The notes: generated by a model not told the origin, from the sequence alone. A DNA stretch of 64,000 nt from Pseudomonas sp. LS1212 (GCF_024741815.1 NZ_CP102951.1:1153001-1217000), one strand, 5' to 3'; shown: positions 24,411 to 34,277, counted from the stretch's first letter. A program made the numbers and translations.

Positions 24411-25169
24411 ATGACCCTGCGCGTTGCGCTGCTGGTGCTGCTGGTCAACTTGCTGGCTGGATGTGTTTCAACGGGTAATGTCGATCCGATGAGCACCGGC
24501 AAGGGGCGTGATGAGGCACGCCAGGCGTATGTACAGCTGGGCATTGGTTATCTGCAGGAGGGTTTTACCGAACGTGCGAAGGTCCCCCTGAAGAAAGCCC
24601 TTGAACTGGACAGCGCCGATGCCGATGCCAACGCGGCGTTGGCGCTGGTGTTCCAGGCCGAGGTGGAGCCGGAGCTTGCCGACCAGAGCTTTCGCAAGGC
24701 ATTGGCCGCACGCCCCGCCGATGCGCGTATCCTGAACAACTATGGCAGCTTTCTGTACGAGCAGAAGCAGTACGAGGATGCCTATGAAATGTTCGGCAAG
24801 GCAGCAGCCGATACGCTTTACCCCGAGCGCTCACGGGTTTTCGAGAGCCTCGGCATGACGGCACTGAAGCTTGCGCAGCGCGATACGGCGCAAGCGCATC
24901 TGGAAAAAGCCTTGAGATTGAATCGCCAGCAGCCGCGGGCGTTGCTGGAAATGGCTGAGTTGTCTTATGAAGACAGGCATTATGTGCCAGCCCGGGAGTT
25001 CTATGACCGCTTCAGCCAGTTGAGCGAGCAGAATGCCCGTAGCCTGCTGCTCGGCACGCGGTTGGCGAAAGTATTCGATGACCGGAACAAGGCCGCCAGT
25101 TTTGGCCTGCAATTAAAACGACTCTATCCCGGTACGCCGGAATATCAGCAATACCTGTCGGAGCAATGA
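24411..25169 (+). CDS. pilW: type IV pilus biogenesis/stability lipoprotein PilW (PilF)
   Basis: The protein has 252 residues from ATG 24411 behind GAGAGGATCTCC. The signal peptide ends in LLAGC (lipobox, cysteine about residue 18). The rest is a run of TPR repeats (LGIGYLQEGFTERAKVPLKKALELD and following). It is the outer-membrane pilotin for the PilQ secretin. Its TGA overlaps the rodZ ATG, so the pair is coupled. The longer in-frame start lies inside rlmN. Confidence 0.93.
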   Translation: MTLRVALLVLLVNLLAGCVSTGNVDPMSTGKGRDEARQAYVQLGIGYLQEGFTERAKVPLKKALELDSADADANAALALVFQAEVEPELADQSFRKALAARPADARILNNYGSFLYEQKQYEDAYEMFGKAAADTLYPERSRVFESLGMTALKLAQRDTAQAHLEKALRLNRQQPRALLEMAELSYEDRHYVPAREFYDRFSQLSEQNARSLLLGTRLAKVFDDRNKAASFGLQLKRLYPGTPEYQQYLSEQ

Positions 25170-26125
25170 TGAAAGCGGCGCATCCCGAAGTAGTAGCAGC
25201 GAATCGCGTCAACCCCGGTGAGACCCTGCGCCAGGCCCGCGAAAGCAGAGACTGGTCGATCTCAGAGGTGGCGGTCAAGTTGAACCTGACTCAGGTATCC
25301 CTGGCCAACCTGGAAGCCGGCGCTTTCGACAAGCTGCCGGGGCATACCTTTGCCCGTGGCTATATCCGCGCCTACGCCAAGCTGCTGGGGATGGACCAGG
25401 CCGTCCTGGTCCAGGCCTTCGATCAGTACACCGGCACCGATGCCCATGGCAGCAATGTGCATAGCCTGGGCCGGATCGAAGAGCCGGTACGGCTGTCGCA
25501 CAACATTCTGCGCATCGTCAGCCTGTTGTTGCTGGTGGTGGTGATCGGTGGCGGCTTCTTCTGGTGGCAGGACCAGACCACGCTGCGCGGCAAGGACCTG
25601 GCCAACATCGCCATGGAACATGTGGAAGTCGAAAGCGCTGACGGTACCACCCAGATTCATCCGCTCGACGAGCCCGAAGACCAGGCAGTGAGCGAAGCCC
25701 AGCAACCGGAAGAGACGCCTTTGAGCCTTGAGCAAGGCCAGGCCTCGACCGATCCGGCCGCCGCGCCTGTCGAACCTGCCGCAACCACCGCTACCCCGGC
25801 ACCGGTGGCTCCGGTAACCGCTCCGGCCGCGCCTGCGGTGGCCGCAACGCCTGCTCCTGCCGCCCCGCAAGCACCCGTTGCCGGTACCGGCAAGCTGCAT
25901 CTGCAATATGTTGCCAATTGCTGGACCCAAGTCACCGATGGCAACGGCAAAGTGCTGCTCAGCGGGCTCAAGCGCAAGGGCGACAGCGTCGACCTGAGCG
26001 GCAAGCCTCCGTTTACGCTGCGTCTGGGCTTTGCCCGGGGTGTGCAAGTGACCTACAACGGCCAGGCCGTTGATGTGGCGCCTTTTACCAGTGGCGAGAC
26101 TGCTCGCCTGAAACTAGGGCAATAA
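25166..26125 (+). CDS. rodZ: cytoskeletal protein RodZ
   Basis: The protein has 319 residues. It has a cytoplasmic helix-turn-helix domain (GETLRQARESRDWSISEVAVKLNL, about 18-41), one membrane helix at about 113-133 (ILRIVSLLLLVVVIGGGFFWW), an alanine/proline-rich periplasmic linker (about 170-240) and a DUF4115 beta domain. It links MreB to the wall-building machinery and sets rod shape. A second ATG follows directly at 25169. Confidence 0.93.
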   Translation: MMKAAHPEVVAANRVNPGETLRQARESRDWSISEVAVKLNLTQVSLANLEAGAFDKLPGHTFARGYIRAYAKLLGMDQAVLVQAFDQYTGTDAHGSNVHSLGRIEEPVRLSHNILRIVSLLLLVVVIGGGFFWWQDQTTLRGKDLANIAMEHVEVESADGTTQIHPLDEPEDQAVSEAQQPEETPLSLEQGQASTDPAAAPVEPAATTATPAPVAPVTAPAAPAVAATPAPAAPQAPVAGTGKLHLQYVANCWTQVTDGNGKVLLSGLKRKGDSVDLSGKPPFTLRLGFARGVQVTYNGQAVDVAPFTSGETARLKLGQ

Positions 26126-26128
26126 GTC

Positions 26129-27238
26129 ATGCACGGCGAATCTCCGATCAAACGTCGCGAATCTCGTAAAATCTGGGTGGGTTCGGTTCCTGTCGGCGGC
26201 GATGCGCCCATCGCCGTACAGAGCATGACCAACACCGATACCAACGATGTCGCCGCGACCGTTGCACAAATCAACCGTCTGGTCGACGCCGGCGTGGACA
26301 TCGTCCGCATCTCGGTCCCGGACATGGATGCGGCCGAGGCATTCGGCAGGATCAAGCAATTGGTCCAGGTGCCATTGGTTGCCGATATCCACTTCGACTA
26401 CAAGATCGCCTTGCGCGTCGCCGAGCTGGGCGTCGACTGCCTGCGCATCAACCCGGGCAACATCGGCCGTGAAGATCGTGTTCGCGCCGTGGTCGATGCG
26501 GCCCGCGATCGCGGCATCCCGATCCGCATCGGCGTCAACGCCGGCTCCCTGGAAAAAGACCTGCAGAAGAAATACGGCGAGCCAACGCCTGCGGCGCTGG
26601 TCGAGTCGGCCCTGCGCCATGTGGAGCACCTCGATCGCCTGGATTTCCAGGACTTCAAGGTCAGCGTAAAGGCTTCCGACGTATTCATGGCCGTGGAGGC
26701 CTACCGCCTCCTGGCCAAGCAGATCATCCAGCCGCTGCACCTGGGTATCACCGAGGCGGGCGGTTTGCGCTCCGGCACGGTGAAATCTGCGGTCGGCCTC
26801 GGTATGCTGCTCGCCGACGGGATTGGCGATACTATTCGCATTTCGCTGGCGGCCGATCCGGTCGAGGAAGTGAAGGTCGGCTACGACATCCTCAAGTCCC
26901 TGCACCTGCGTTCGCGCGGTATCAACTTCATCGCCTGCCCGAGCTGCTCGCGGCAGAACTTCGATGTGGTCAAGACCATGAACGAGCTGGAAGGGCGCCT
27001 CGAGGATCTGCTGGTACCGCTGGACGTTGCGGTGATCGGTTGCGTGGTCAATGGGCCGGGCGAAGCCAAGGAGGCCCATGTCGGCCTCACCGGCGGTACG
27101 CCGAACCTGATCTATATCGACGGCAAGCCGGCGCAAAAATTGACGAACGACAACCTGGTCGATGAGCTGGAAAAGCTCATTCGGCAGAAGGCGGCCGAAA
27201 AGGTCGAAGCCGACGCGGCGCTGATCGCCCGCGGCTGA
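26129..27238 (+). CDS. ispG: 4-hydroxy-3-methylbut-2-enyl diphosphate synthase (flavodoxin)
   Basis: The protein has 369 residues. It makes HMBPP in the MEP isoprenoid pathway with a [4Fe-4S] cluster held by CPSCSRQ (about 270-276) and CVVNGPGEA (about 305-313). The TIM-barrel signature VQSMTNTDT is at the N-terminus. It follows rodZ by three bases. Confidence 0.98.
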   Translation: MHGESPIKRRESRKIWVGSVPVGGDAPIAVQSMTNTDTNDVAATVAQINRLVDAGVDIVRISVPDMDAAEAFGRIKQLVQVPLVADIHFDYKIALRVAELGVDCLRINPGNIGREDRVRAVVDAARDRGIPIRIGVNAGSLEKDLQKKYGEPTPAALVESALRHVEHLDRLDFQDFKVSVKASDVFMAVEAYRLLAKQIIQPLHLGITEAGGLRSGTVKSAVGLGMLLADGIGDTIRISLAADPVEEVKVGYDILKSLHLRSRGINFIACPSCSRQNFDVVKTMNELEGRLEDLLVPLDVAVIGCVVNGPGEAKEAHVGLTGGTPNLIYIDGKPAQKLTNDNLVDELEKLIRQKAAEKVEADAALIARG

Positions 27239-27274
27239 TTGGGCCTTTTGATAAAGAATCGCTAAGGATTTTCT

Positions 27275-28564
27275 GTGAGTAAATCTCTGCAAGCCATTCG
27301 TGGCATGAACGACATCCTGCCCGAGCAGACCCCCCTGTGGCGCTATTTCGAAGGCACCGTGGCCGGTTTGCTGGATAACTACGGTTATCGCCAGATCCGC
27401 ATGCCGATCGTCGAGTTCACCGAGCTGTTCAAGCGCTCGATCGGTGAAGTGACCGACATTGTCGAAAAAGAGATGTACACCTTCGCGGACCGCAACGGCG
27501 ATTCGCTGACCCTGCGCCCCGAAGGTACCGCTGCCTGCGTGCGCGCCGTGCTCGAGCACGGCATCACCGGCGGTGGCCAGGTGCAGAAGCTCTGGTACAT
27601 CGGCCCGATGTTCCGCCACGAGCGTCCGCAGAAGGGCCGCTATCGCCAGTTTCACCAGATCGGTGTGGAAGTCTTCAATCTGGACGGTCCGGACATCGAC
27701 GCCGAGTTGATCGTGCTGACCTGGCGCCTCTGGGGCCAGCTCGGCATCCGAGATGCGGTCAAGCTGGAACTCAACAGCCTGGGCAGCAGCGAAGCCCGTG
27801 GGCGCTATCGCGATGCGCTGGTCGAGTTCCTCTCGGCGCGCCTGGACCTGCTCGACGAGGACAGTCAGCGTCGTCTCAAGACCAACCCGCTGCGCATTCT
27901 CGACAGCAAGTCGCCGGATACCCAGGCCCTGCTGGCCGATGCGCCAAAGATGGCCGATTACCTGGACGAAGAGTCGCGCGTGCACTTCGAGGGCCTCAAG
28001 GCTCGCCTGGATGCCGCCGGTATTCCCTATGTGATCAATCCCAAGCTGGTTCGCGGCCTCGATTACTACAGCAAGACGGTATTCGAGTGGATCACCGACA
28101 AGCTGGGCGCCCAGGGCACCGTGTGTGCCGGTGGCCGCTACGATGGCCTGGTCGAGCAGATGGGCGGCAAGCCGACCACCGGCGTGGGCTTTGCCATGGG
28201 CATCGAGCGGTTGATCCTGCTGCTCGAAACCCTGGAACAGATTCCCGAGTCCATCGCTCGTCAGATCGATGTCTACCTGTGCGCTTTTGGCGAGCAGGCC
28301 GAGTTGGCAGGCCTGGCCCTGACCGAACGGTTGCGCGACCAGTTGCCCGGGCTGCGCCTGCAGGTGAACGCCGGTGCCGGCAGCTTCAAGAGCCAGTTCA
28401 AGAAGGCGGACAAGAGCGGAGCGCTCTACGCCTTGATTCTGGGGGACGACGAACTGGCGCAACAAGTGGTAGGTTTCAAACCCCTGCGTGGCCAGGGCGA
28501 ACAACAAAACATTGCCTTCGATGCTCTGGCCGAGCATCTGGCAGCCTGCGTCGTGCAGGGTTGA
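27275..28564 (+). CDS. hisS: histidyl-tRNA synthetase
   Basis: The protein has 429 residues starting at GTG 27275 with AAGGA upstream. It is a class II synthetase: motif 2 GPMFRHERPQKGRYRQFHQ near 110-128, histidine motif VRGLDYYSKTVFEW near 259-272 and motif 3 GVGFAMGIERL near 308-318, followed by the anticodon-binding domain. Confidence 0.98.
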   Translation: MSKSLQAIRGMNDILPEQTPLWRYFEGTVAGLLDNYGYRQIRMPIVEFTELFKRSIGEVTDIVEKEMYTFADRNGDSLTLRPEGTAACVRAVLEHGITGGGQVQKLWYIGPMFRHERPQKGRYRQFHQIGVEVFNLDGPDIDAELIVLTWRLWGQLGIRDAVKLELNSLGSSEARGRYRDALVEFLSARLDLLDEDSQRRLKTNPLRILDSKSPDTQALLADAPKMADYLDEESRVHFEGLKARLDAAGIPYVINPKLVRGLDYYSKTVFEWITDKLGAQGTVCAGGRYDGLVEQMGGKPTTGVGFAMGIERLILLLETLEQIPESIARQIDVYLCAFGEQAELAGLALTERLRDQLPGLRLQVNAGAGSFKSQFKKADKSGALYALILGDDELAQQVVGFKPLRGQGEQQNIAFDALAEHLAACVVQG

Positions 28565-28603
28565 AGCTGGTAAACAGCCGATTTAGCGAATAGGAGTATT
28601 GGG

Positions 28604-29245
28604 GTGTCGAGTACCGAAGATGAACAGCTCGCGGTTGTAAAGGACTGGTGGGAGCGTAACGGCAAGCCCCTGGTGACCGGTGGCCTGCTGGCGCTGGTGA
28701 TCGTGTTCGGCTGGCAAGCCTGGCAAAAATATCAGACCAACCAGTCGCAAGGCGCTTCCAACCTCTATCAGGCGCTGCTGGAAACCACGCTGACCCCGAC
28801 CGGTGAGCCGGACGCAGCCAAGGTGGCCGAGTTGGCCGGCAAGCTCAAGAGCGAGTTCGGCGGCACAGCCTACGCCCAATACGCCAGCCTGTTCGTGGCC
28901 AAGGTGGCCGTCGACACTGGCAAGCTCGATGACGCTGCTGCAGAGCTCAAGGGCGTGTTGGACAAGCCGGCCGACGACACCCTGGGTGAAATCGCCCGTC
29001 AGCGCCTGGCTCGCGTGATGGCTGCCCAGAACAAGCCCGACGATGCGCTGAAACTGCTTGCCGGCGATGCCGACAAGGCCTTCCAGGCCAGCCGTGAAGA
29101 ACTCAAGGGCGACCTGCTGGTGCAACTGGGTCGCAGCGACGAAGCGCATGCCGCTTACGAAAAAGCCAAGGCTGCGCTGTCTGACGACGCAGCGGTCGGT
29201 GGCCTACAACTCAAGCTGGACGACCTGGCCAAAGGGGATGCGTGA
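28604..29245 (+). CDS. yfgM: YfgM-like TPR protein, SecYEG ancillary subunit
   Basis: The protein has 213 residues from GTG 28604 with AGGAG upstream. The cytoplasmic start EDEQLAVVKDWWERNGKPL precedes one membrane helix (about 23-40, VTGGLLALVIVFGWQAW), and the periplasmic remainder is TPR-like. YfgM works with PpiD at the translocon in E. coli. Placement between hisS and bamB is conserved and decides the call. Confidence 0.88.
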   Translation: MSSTEDEQLAVVKDWWERNGKPLVTGGLLALVIVFGWQAWQKYQTNQSQGASNLYQALLETTLTPTGEPDAAKVAELAGKLKSEFGGTAYAQYASLFVAKVAVDTGKLDDAAAELKGVLDKPADDTLGEIARQRLARVMAAQNKPDDALKLLAGDADKAFQASREELKGDLLVQLGRSDEAHAAYEKAKAALSDDAAVGGLQLKLDDLAKGDA

Positions 29246-29246
29246 C

Positions 29247-30389
29247 GTGATCCGTTGGAAACATGCAGCATTGCTGACCCTGGCCCTTCTGGCAGCGGGT
29301 TGCAGCAGCAACAGCAAAAAGGAATTGCCACCGGCCGAACTGACCGACTTCAAGGAAGAAGTGGTCTTGAACAAGCAGTGGAGCCGCTCGATCGGTGACG
29401 GTCAGGGCGAAACCTTCAACATGCTGGTGCCGGCCATCGAGAACGACCGCATCTACGCCGCTGACGTTACCGGCGTCGTCATGGCGCTGGATCGCATCAC
29501 TGGCGACGTGGTCTGGAAACAGGACCTGGAGCTGCCCGTTTCCGGCGCCGTTGGCGTAGGTTACGGGATGGTCATGCTCGGCACCCTGAAGGGCGAAGTC
29601 GTGGCCCTGGATGCCAGCACCGGTGAACAGAAGTGGCGCTCGCGCGTTACCAGCGAAGTCCTTGCGCCACCGGTCACCAATGGTGACGTGGTGGTCGTAC
29701 AGACCCAGGATGACCGCATCATCGCTCTGGATGCCGCCAGCGGCAACCAGCGCTGGATCCACGAGAGCACCCCGGCGGTACTGACCCTGCGTGGCACCGG
29801 CGCACCGGTTGTGACCAATCGTCTGGCGATTGCCGGTCTTTCGACCGGTAAAGTCATCGCGCTGGACACTCAGAACGGCGTGCCGGTCTGGGAACAGCGC
29901 GTGGCCATTCCGCAAGGCCGTTCCGAGCTTGATCGGGTAGTCGATATCGATGGCGGCCTGCTGCTGTCCGGCGGCGTCCTGTATGTGGCCAGCTATCAGG
30001 GTCGGGTTGCCGGCCTGGATCTGGAAAGCGGTCGTGTACTCTGGCAGCGTGATGCTTCCAGTTACGCCGGCGTGGCCCAGGGCTTTGGCAGCGTTTACGT
30101 GAGCCTGGCTTCGGGTACCGTCGAAGGGATCGACGAACGTTCTTCCTCCGCGTTGTGGAGCAACGACTCGCTGGCCCGTCGTCAATTGTCGGCGCCGGAA
30201 GTATTCTCCAGCTACGTAGCGGTCGGCGACCTGGAAGGTTACCTGCACCTGCTGAGCCAGGTAGACGGTCGTTTTGTCGGTCGCGAGCGTATCGACAGCG
30301 ACGGTCTGCGGGCCCGTCCGCTGGTGGTAGGCGACATGATTTATGTGTATGGCAACAGCGGTAAACTGGAAGCGCTGACTATCAAGTAA
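29247..30389 (+). CDS. bamB: outer-membrane assembly lipoprotein BamB
   Basis: The protein has 380 residues. GTG 29247 gives MIRWKHAALLTLALLAAGC, a signal with lipobox LAAGC; ATG 29238, three codons earlier, is the alternative and also overlaps yfgM. The rest is an eight-bladed PQQ-type propeller, with repeated ALDxxTGxxxW units. It is part of the BAM complex that inserts outer-membrane proteins. Confidence 0.95.
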   Translation: MIRWKHAALLTLALLAAGCSSNSKKELPPAELTDFKEEVVLNKQWSRSIGDGQGETFNMLVPAIENDRIYAADVTGVVMALDRITGDVVWKQDLELPVSGAVGVGYGMVMLGTLKGEVVALDASTGEQKWRSRVTSEVLAPPVTNGDVVVVQTQDDRIIALDAASGNQRWIHESTPAVLTLRGTGAPVVTNRLAIAGLSTGKVIALDTQNGVPVWEQRVAIPQGRSELDRVVDIDGGLLLSGGVLYVASYQGRVAGLDLESGRVLWQRDASSYAGVAQGFGSVYVSLASGTVEGIDERSSSALWSNDSLARRQLSAPEVFSSYVAVGDLEGYLHLLSQVDGRFVGRERIDSDGLRARPLVVGDMIYVYGNSGKLEALTIK

Positions 30390-30471
30390 TGCGTTAGCTA
30401 TGCTTGGGGTAATCCCCAAGCGGCCTTGCTCTGCAAGGTTTGCGGCACTTCACGTGCTGCCCCGAGCACCA

Positions 30472-30501
30472 GCCGCTGCCTCGCAGCGGCTTTTGTATTT
30501 T
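30472..30501 (+). terminator. terminator or attenuator between bamB and der
   Basis: GCCGCTGC-ctc-GCAGCGGC is a perfect 8-bp stem followed by TTTTGTATTTT. der starts 26 bases later, so either it has its own promoter or termination is partial. Confidence 0.75.
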
Positions 30502-30526
30502 CTGAAATAACGAAGTGGAGAGCCGC

Positions 30527-31990
30527 ATGGTTCCCGTAATCGCCCTGGTGGGCCGACCGAACGTCGGCAAGTCCACCATGTTCAACCGCCTGACCAAAAG
30601 CCGTGACGCCATTGTCGGCGACCTGTCTGGTCTGACCCGTGATCGCCAATACGGTGAGGCAAAGTGGCAAGGGCGCTCCTATATCCTGGTCGACACCGGC
30701 GGTATTTCCGGTGATGAACACGGCATGGACGAAAAGATGGCCGAGCAGTCGTTGCTGGCCATCGAAGAAGCCGATGTCGTGCTGTTCCTGGTTGACGCCC
30801 GCGCCGGTTTTACCGCCGCCGACCAGATGATTGCCGAGCACCTGCGCAAGCGCAACAAGCGCTCGCTGCTGGTCGCCAACAAGATCGACAACATCGATCC
30901 TGAGATGGCCCGCGCCGAATTCGCACCGCTGGGCATGGGCCACGCCATTGGCGTTGCCGGTGCCCAGGGGCGTGGCGTCAACACCCTGCTCGAAGCCGCC
31001 TTGAGCGAGTTCCCTCGCGATACCGAAGAAGAGGACATCAACGCTGAAGTCGCCGAAGGCGAAGAAGCGGTCCGTATTCCGGGGCCAAGCGAGAAGGATG
31101 GCATCAAGATCGCCATCATCGGTCGCCCGAACGTCGGCAAGTCGACCCTGGTCAACCGCATGCTCGGTGAAGACCGGGTCATCGTCTATGACCAGCCCGG
31201 CACGACCCGCGACAGTATCTACATCCCGTTCGAACGCAACGACGAGAAGTACACCCTGATCGACACGGCCGGGGTGCGCAAGCGCGGCAAGATCCACGAG
31301 GAAGTCGAAAAATTCTCGGTGGTCAAAACCCTGCAGGCGATCAAGGACGCCAACGTCGTCATCTTCGTCATGGACGCCCGTGAAGGGGTGGTCGATCACG
31401 ACCTGAACCTGCTGGGCTTCGCCCTGGAGACCGGTCGCGCCATCGTCATCGCCCTGAACAAATGGGACGGGATGCAGCCAAGCGAGCGTGACTACGTCAA
31501 GACCGAGCTGGAGCGCCGGTTGTTCTTCGTCGACTTCGCCGACATTCACTTCATTTCGGCGCTGCACGGCACCGGCGTGGGCAACCTGTACCAGTCGGTG
31601 CAGGCCTCGTTCAAGTCGGCGATCACCCGCTGGCCAACCAGCCGCCTGACCCAGATCCTCGAAGACGCAGTCGGCGAGCACCAGCCACCGATGGTCAACA
31701 GCCGCCGGATCAAGCTGCGTTACGCTCACCTGGGCGGTGCCAACCCGCCGCTGATCGTGATCCACGGTAACCAGGTCGAGAAAGTACCGAAGTCCTACGT
31801 CCGCTACCTGGAAAACACGTACCGCCGCGTGCTGAAGCTGGTCGGTACGCCGATCCGCATCGAGTTCAAGGGCGGCGACAACCCGTACGAAGGCAACAAG
31901 AACACGCTGACGGACCGTCAGGTCAACAAGAAGCGGCGCTTGATGTCGCACCACAAGAAAGCCGAGAAGAAGCGCCGCGACAAGCGTTGA
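30527..31990 (+). CDS. der: ribosome-assembly GTPase Der (EngA)
   Basis: The protein has 487 residues with two tandem G domains: GRPNVGKSTMFNRLT near 9-23 and GRPNVGKSTLVNRML near 201-215, each with a DTGG/DTAG and NK.D motif, then a KH-like domain and a basic tail ending KKAEKKRRDKR. It acts in 50S subunit maturation. ATG 30527 is preferred because the family begins MVPVIALVGRPN. Confidence 0.97.
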   Translation: MVPVIALVGRPNVGKSTMFNRLTKSRDAIVGDLSGLTRDRQYGEAKWQGRSYILVDTGGISGDEHGMDEKMAEQSLLAIEEADVVLFLVDARAGFTAADQMIAEHLRKRNKRSLLVANKIDNIDPEMARAEFAPLGMGHAIGVAGAQGRGVNTLLEAALSEFPRDTEEEDINAEVAEGEEAVRIPGPSEKDGIKIAIIGRPNVGKSTLVNRMLGEDRVIVYDQPGTTRDSIYIPFERNDEKYTLIDTAGVRKRGKIHEEVEKFSVVKTLQAIKDANVVIFVMDAREGVVDHDLNLLGFALETGRAIVIALNKWDGMQPSERDYVKTELERRLFFVDFADIHFISALHGTGVGNLYQSVQASFKSAITRWPTSRLTQILEDAVGEHQPPMVNSRRIKLRYAHLGGANPPLIVIHGNQVEKVPKSYVRYLENTYRRVLKLVGTPIRIEFKGGDNPYEGNKNTLTDRQVNKKRRLMSHHKKAEKKRRDKR

Positions 31991-32015
31991 TTCCATGGCG
32001 ACCGCTTCGCGATCG

Positions 32016-32093
32016 ATCGCGGGCAAGCGGAACGCCGCCCGGCCCGCTCCCACAGAATTCGCAAAACCCTGTAGGAGCGGGCTTGCCCGCGAT
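32016..32093. repeat. REPIN (paired inverted REP sequences), left copy disrupted
   Basis: The right arm 32070-32093 is an intact REP (TGTAGGAGCGGGCTTGCC plus CGCGAT). The left arm starts ATCGCGGGCAAGC but has about 14 extra bases before GCCCGCTCCCACA. These are non-coding elements mobilised by RAYT transposases. Confidence 0.85.
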
Positions 32094-32119
32094 AAGGCCC
32101 AAAGGGCCTTCCAGCACGC

Positions 32120-32143
32120 AAAGGGCGCCTATGGCGCCTTTTT
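32120..32143 (+). terminator. terminator after der
   Basis: GGCGCC-tat-GGCGCC with flanking AAG/CTT pairing and five T. Confidence 0.7.
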
Positions 32144-32216
32144 CATGCCCGCTCAATGGGATATGCTCGAAGGTACCCGCGCCGCCGTGAGCCGGGTGTT
32201 CAGCAGGGAAAGGCCC

Positions 32217-33365
32217 ATGATCAGCAGTAAGTTGCCGAATGTCGGCACGACCATTTTCACCCGCATGTCTGCGCTGGCCCATGAAACCGGTGCGCTAAAT
32301 CTGTCCCAGGGCTTTCCTGATTTCGCCGCGCCCCAGGCATTGTGTGACGCGGTCGGGCGACACATCGCCGCCGGTCACAACCAGTATTCACCCATGGCCG
32401 GCTTGCCTGCCCTGCGCGAGCAGGTCGCGGCTAAGATCGCCCGCAGCTATGGTGTAAGCGTCAATGTCGATACCGAGGTAACTATCACCCCGGGCGCGAC
32501 CGAGGCGATCTTCTGCGCCATTCAGGCGGTGATCAATGCCGGCGATGAAGTCATCGTCTTCGACCCGGCCTACGACAGCTACGAGCCCTCGGTGGAGCTG
32601 GCCGGCGGTCGCTGCGTGCACGTGCAATTGAGCGCCAACGACTTCGCCATCGACTGGCAGAAGCTCGAAGACGCGCTGAGCCCGCGCACCCGCATGATCA
32701 TCCTCAACACTCCGCACAACCCCAGCGGCGCGCTGATCAGCCGTGCCGAGCTGGATCAGCTGGCGCAACTGATCGCCGATCGCGATATCTACCTGATCAG
32801 CGACGAAGTCTACGAACACCTGGTCTACGACGGCGTGCCGCATGTCAGCGTGCTGGCCCATGAAGCGCTGTACCAGCGTGCTTTCGTGGTGAGCTCGTTC
32901 GGCAAGACCTACCATGTCACCGGCTGGAAAACCGGCTATGTCGTCGCACCGCCGGCCCTCACCGCAGAACTGCGCAAGGTGCACCAGTACGTCAATTTCT
33001 GTGGCGTTACGCCGCTGCAGTGGGCATTGGCGGACTTCATGGCGGCTCACCCGGAGCATGTCGAGGAGTTGCCGGCCTTCTATCAGGCCAAGCGCGACCT
33101 GTTCTGCGACCTGCTGGTGCCTTCGCGCTTCACCTTCAGCCGCGTGCCCGGAACCTACTTCCAGCTGGTCGATTACTCGGCGATTCGCCCGGACCTCAAT
33201 GACGTCGACATGTCGTTGTGGCTGACCCGCGAGCACGGGGTGGCGACCATTCCGATTTCGGTCTTTTATCAGCAACCAGTCGCCGAACAGCGCCTGGTGC
33301 GCCTGTGTTTCGCCAAACGCGAGGAGACGCTGCGTCAGGCAGCGGAAAAACTATGCGGGATTTGA
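32217..33365 (+). CDS. PLP-dependent methionine aminotransferase
   Basis: The protein has 382 residues from ATG 32217 behind AAAGG; the longer open frame runs through a REPIN and a terminator and is not coding. It is a class I aminotransferase fold: TPGATEAIFCAIQA (about 88-101), NTPHNPSGA (about 163-171), the PLP lysine in SSFGKTYHVTGWKTGY (about 228-243) and the C-terminal arginine in VRLCFAKREE. It is close to E. coli YbdL, a methionine-preferring transaminase. The overlap with an omega-amidase gene fits methionine salvage, where KMTB is formed. The exact substrate is inferred. Confidence 0.88.
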   Translation: MISSKLPNVGTTIFTRMSALAHETGALNLSQGFPDFAAPQALCDAVGRHIAAGHNQYSPMAGLPALREQVAAKIARSYGVSVNVDTEVTITPGATEAIFCAIQAVINAGDEVIVFDPAYDSYEPSVELAGGRCVHVQLSANDFAIDWQKLEDALSPRTRMIILNTPHNPSGALISRAELDQLAQLIADRDIYLISDEVYEHLVYDGVPHVSVLAHEALYQRAFVVSSFGKTYHVTGWKTGYVVAPPALTAELRKVHQYVNFCGVTPLQWALADFMAAHPEHVEELPAFYQAKRDLFCDLLVPSRFTFSRVPGTYFQLVDYSAIRPDLNDVDMSLWLTREHGVATIPISVFYQQPVAEQRLVRLCFAKREETLRQAAEKLCGI

Positions 33366-34144
33366 GTGGCTTGCCCAACCTGAACGTGGCCCTGGTCCAG
33401 ACCACCCTGGCATGGCATGACCGGTTGACCAACCTCGACCATTTCGAGCCGCTGATCGAGCAGGCTCGCGGGGCTGATCTGATTATCCTGCCGGAAATGT
33501 TCACCACCGGTTTTTCCATGGAGTCTGAAAGCCTGGCAGAGCCGGAGAACGGCCCGACCTCCAAATGGCTGCGGGCCCAGGCCAAAAAGCTCGACGCCGT
33601 CGTCACCGGCAGCATCATCATCCAGGCCGCCGATGGCAGCCACCGCAATCGCCTGCTCTGGGCGCGGCCCGATGGTGAATTACTGCATTACGACAAGCGC
33701 CATCTGTTTCGCATGGCCGGTGAGCACAAGCACTACACCCCGGGCGAGCGTCAGGTGCAGTTCGAGCACAAGGGCTGGCGGATCCGCCCGCTGATCTGCT
33801 ACGACCTGCGTTTTCCGGTGTGGAGCCGGGATGCCCAGGACACCGACCTGCTGATCTACACCGCCAACTGGCCGGGTGCTCGTCGTATGCATTGGAACCG
33901 CTTGCTGCCGGCGCGGGCCATCGAGAACCTGTGCTATGTGGCAGCGGTGAACCGGGTCGGGATCGACGGCAAGGGCTTTGCCTATGCCGGCGACAGCCAG
34001 GTATTGGACTTCCAGGGAGAAAGCCTGCTCAGTGCCGGGGAGGCCGATGGGGTGTTCCAGGTGAGCCTGAGTTCGGCGGAGCTGGCGGCATATCGGACGC
34101 GGTTTCCGGCGAACCTGGATGCGGATGCCTTTGAGTTGCATTGA
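33353..34144 (+). CDS. yafV: omega-amidase, nitrilase superfamily (YafV-like)
   Basis: The protein has 263 residues, overlapping the aminotransferase by 13 bases. The catalytic triad is Glu in LPEMFTTGF, Lys in YDKRHLFRMAGE and Cys in ICYDLRFPVWSR. Omega-amidases hydrolyse alpha-ketoglutaramate or similar keto-amides produced by glutamine-dependent transamination, pulling the neighbouring reaction forward. Gene pairing supports this role. Confidence 0.9.
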   Translation: MRDLSGLPNLNVALVQTTLAWHDRLTNLDHFEPLIEQARGADLIILPEMFTTGFSMESESLAEPENGPTSKWLRAQAKKLDAVVTGSIIIQAADGSHRNRLLWARPDGELLHYDKRHLFRMAGEHKHYTPGERQVQFEHKGWRIRPLICYDLRFPVWSRDAQDTDLLIYTANWPGARRMHWNRLLPARAIENLCYVAAVNRVGIDGKGFAYAGDSQVLDFQGESLLSAGEADGVFQVSLSSAELAAYRTRFPANLDADAFELH

Positions 34145-34169
34145 GTTCTCTGCGAGCGCTGTGCGCTCG

Positions 34170-34244
34170 ATCGCGGGCGAGCCCGCTCCTACAGTGGTTT
34201 GTGTCGCACCACAGATCCCCTGTAGGAGCGGGCTTGCCCGCGAT
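34170..34244. repeat. REPIN
   Basis: Inverted REPs: ATCGCGGGCGAGCCCGCTCC (34170-34189, running on to TACA) and TGTAGGAGCGGGCTTGCC plus CGCGAT (34221-34244), about 27 bases apart. Confidence 0.9.
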
Positions 34245-34277
34245 GAGGCCGAACCTGCAAACACGAAACCCAACCAC

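Noticed and set aside
31995..32216. An N-terminal extension of the aminotransferase by 74 codons
   Set aside because: It passes through a REPIN and the der terminator; the family start is at 32217.
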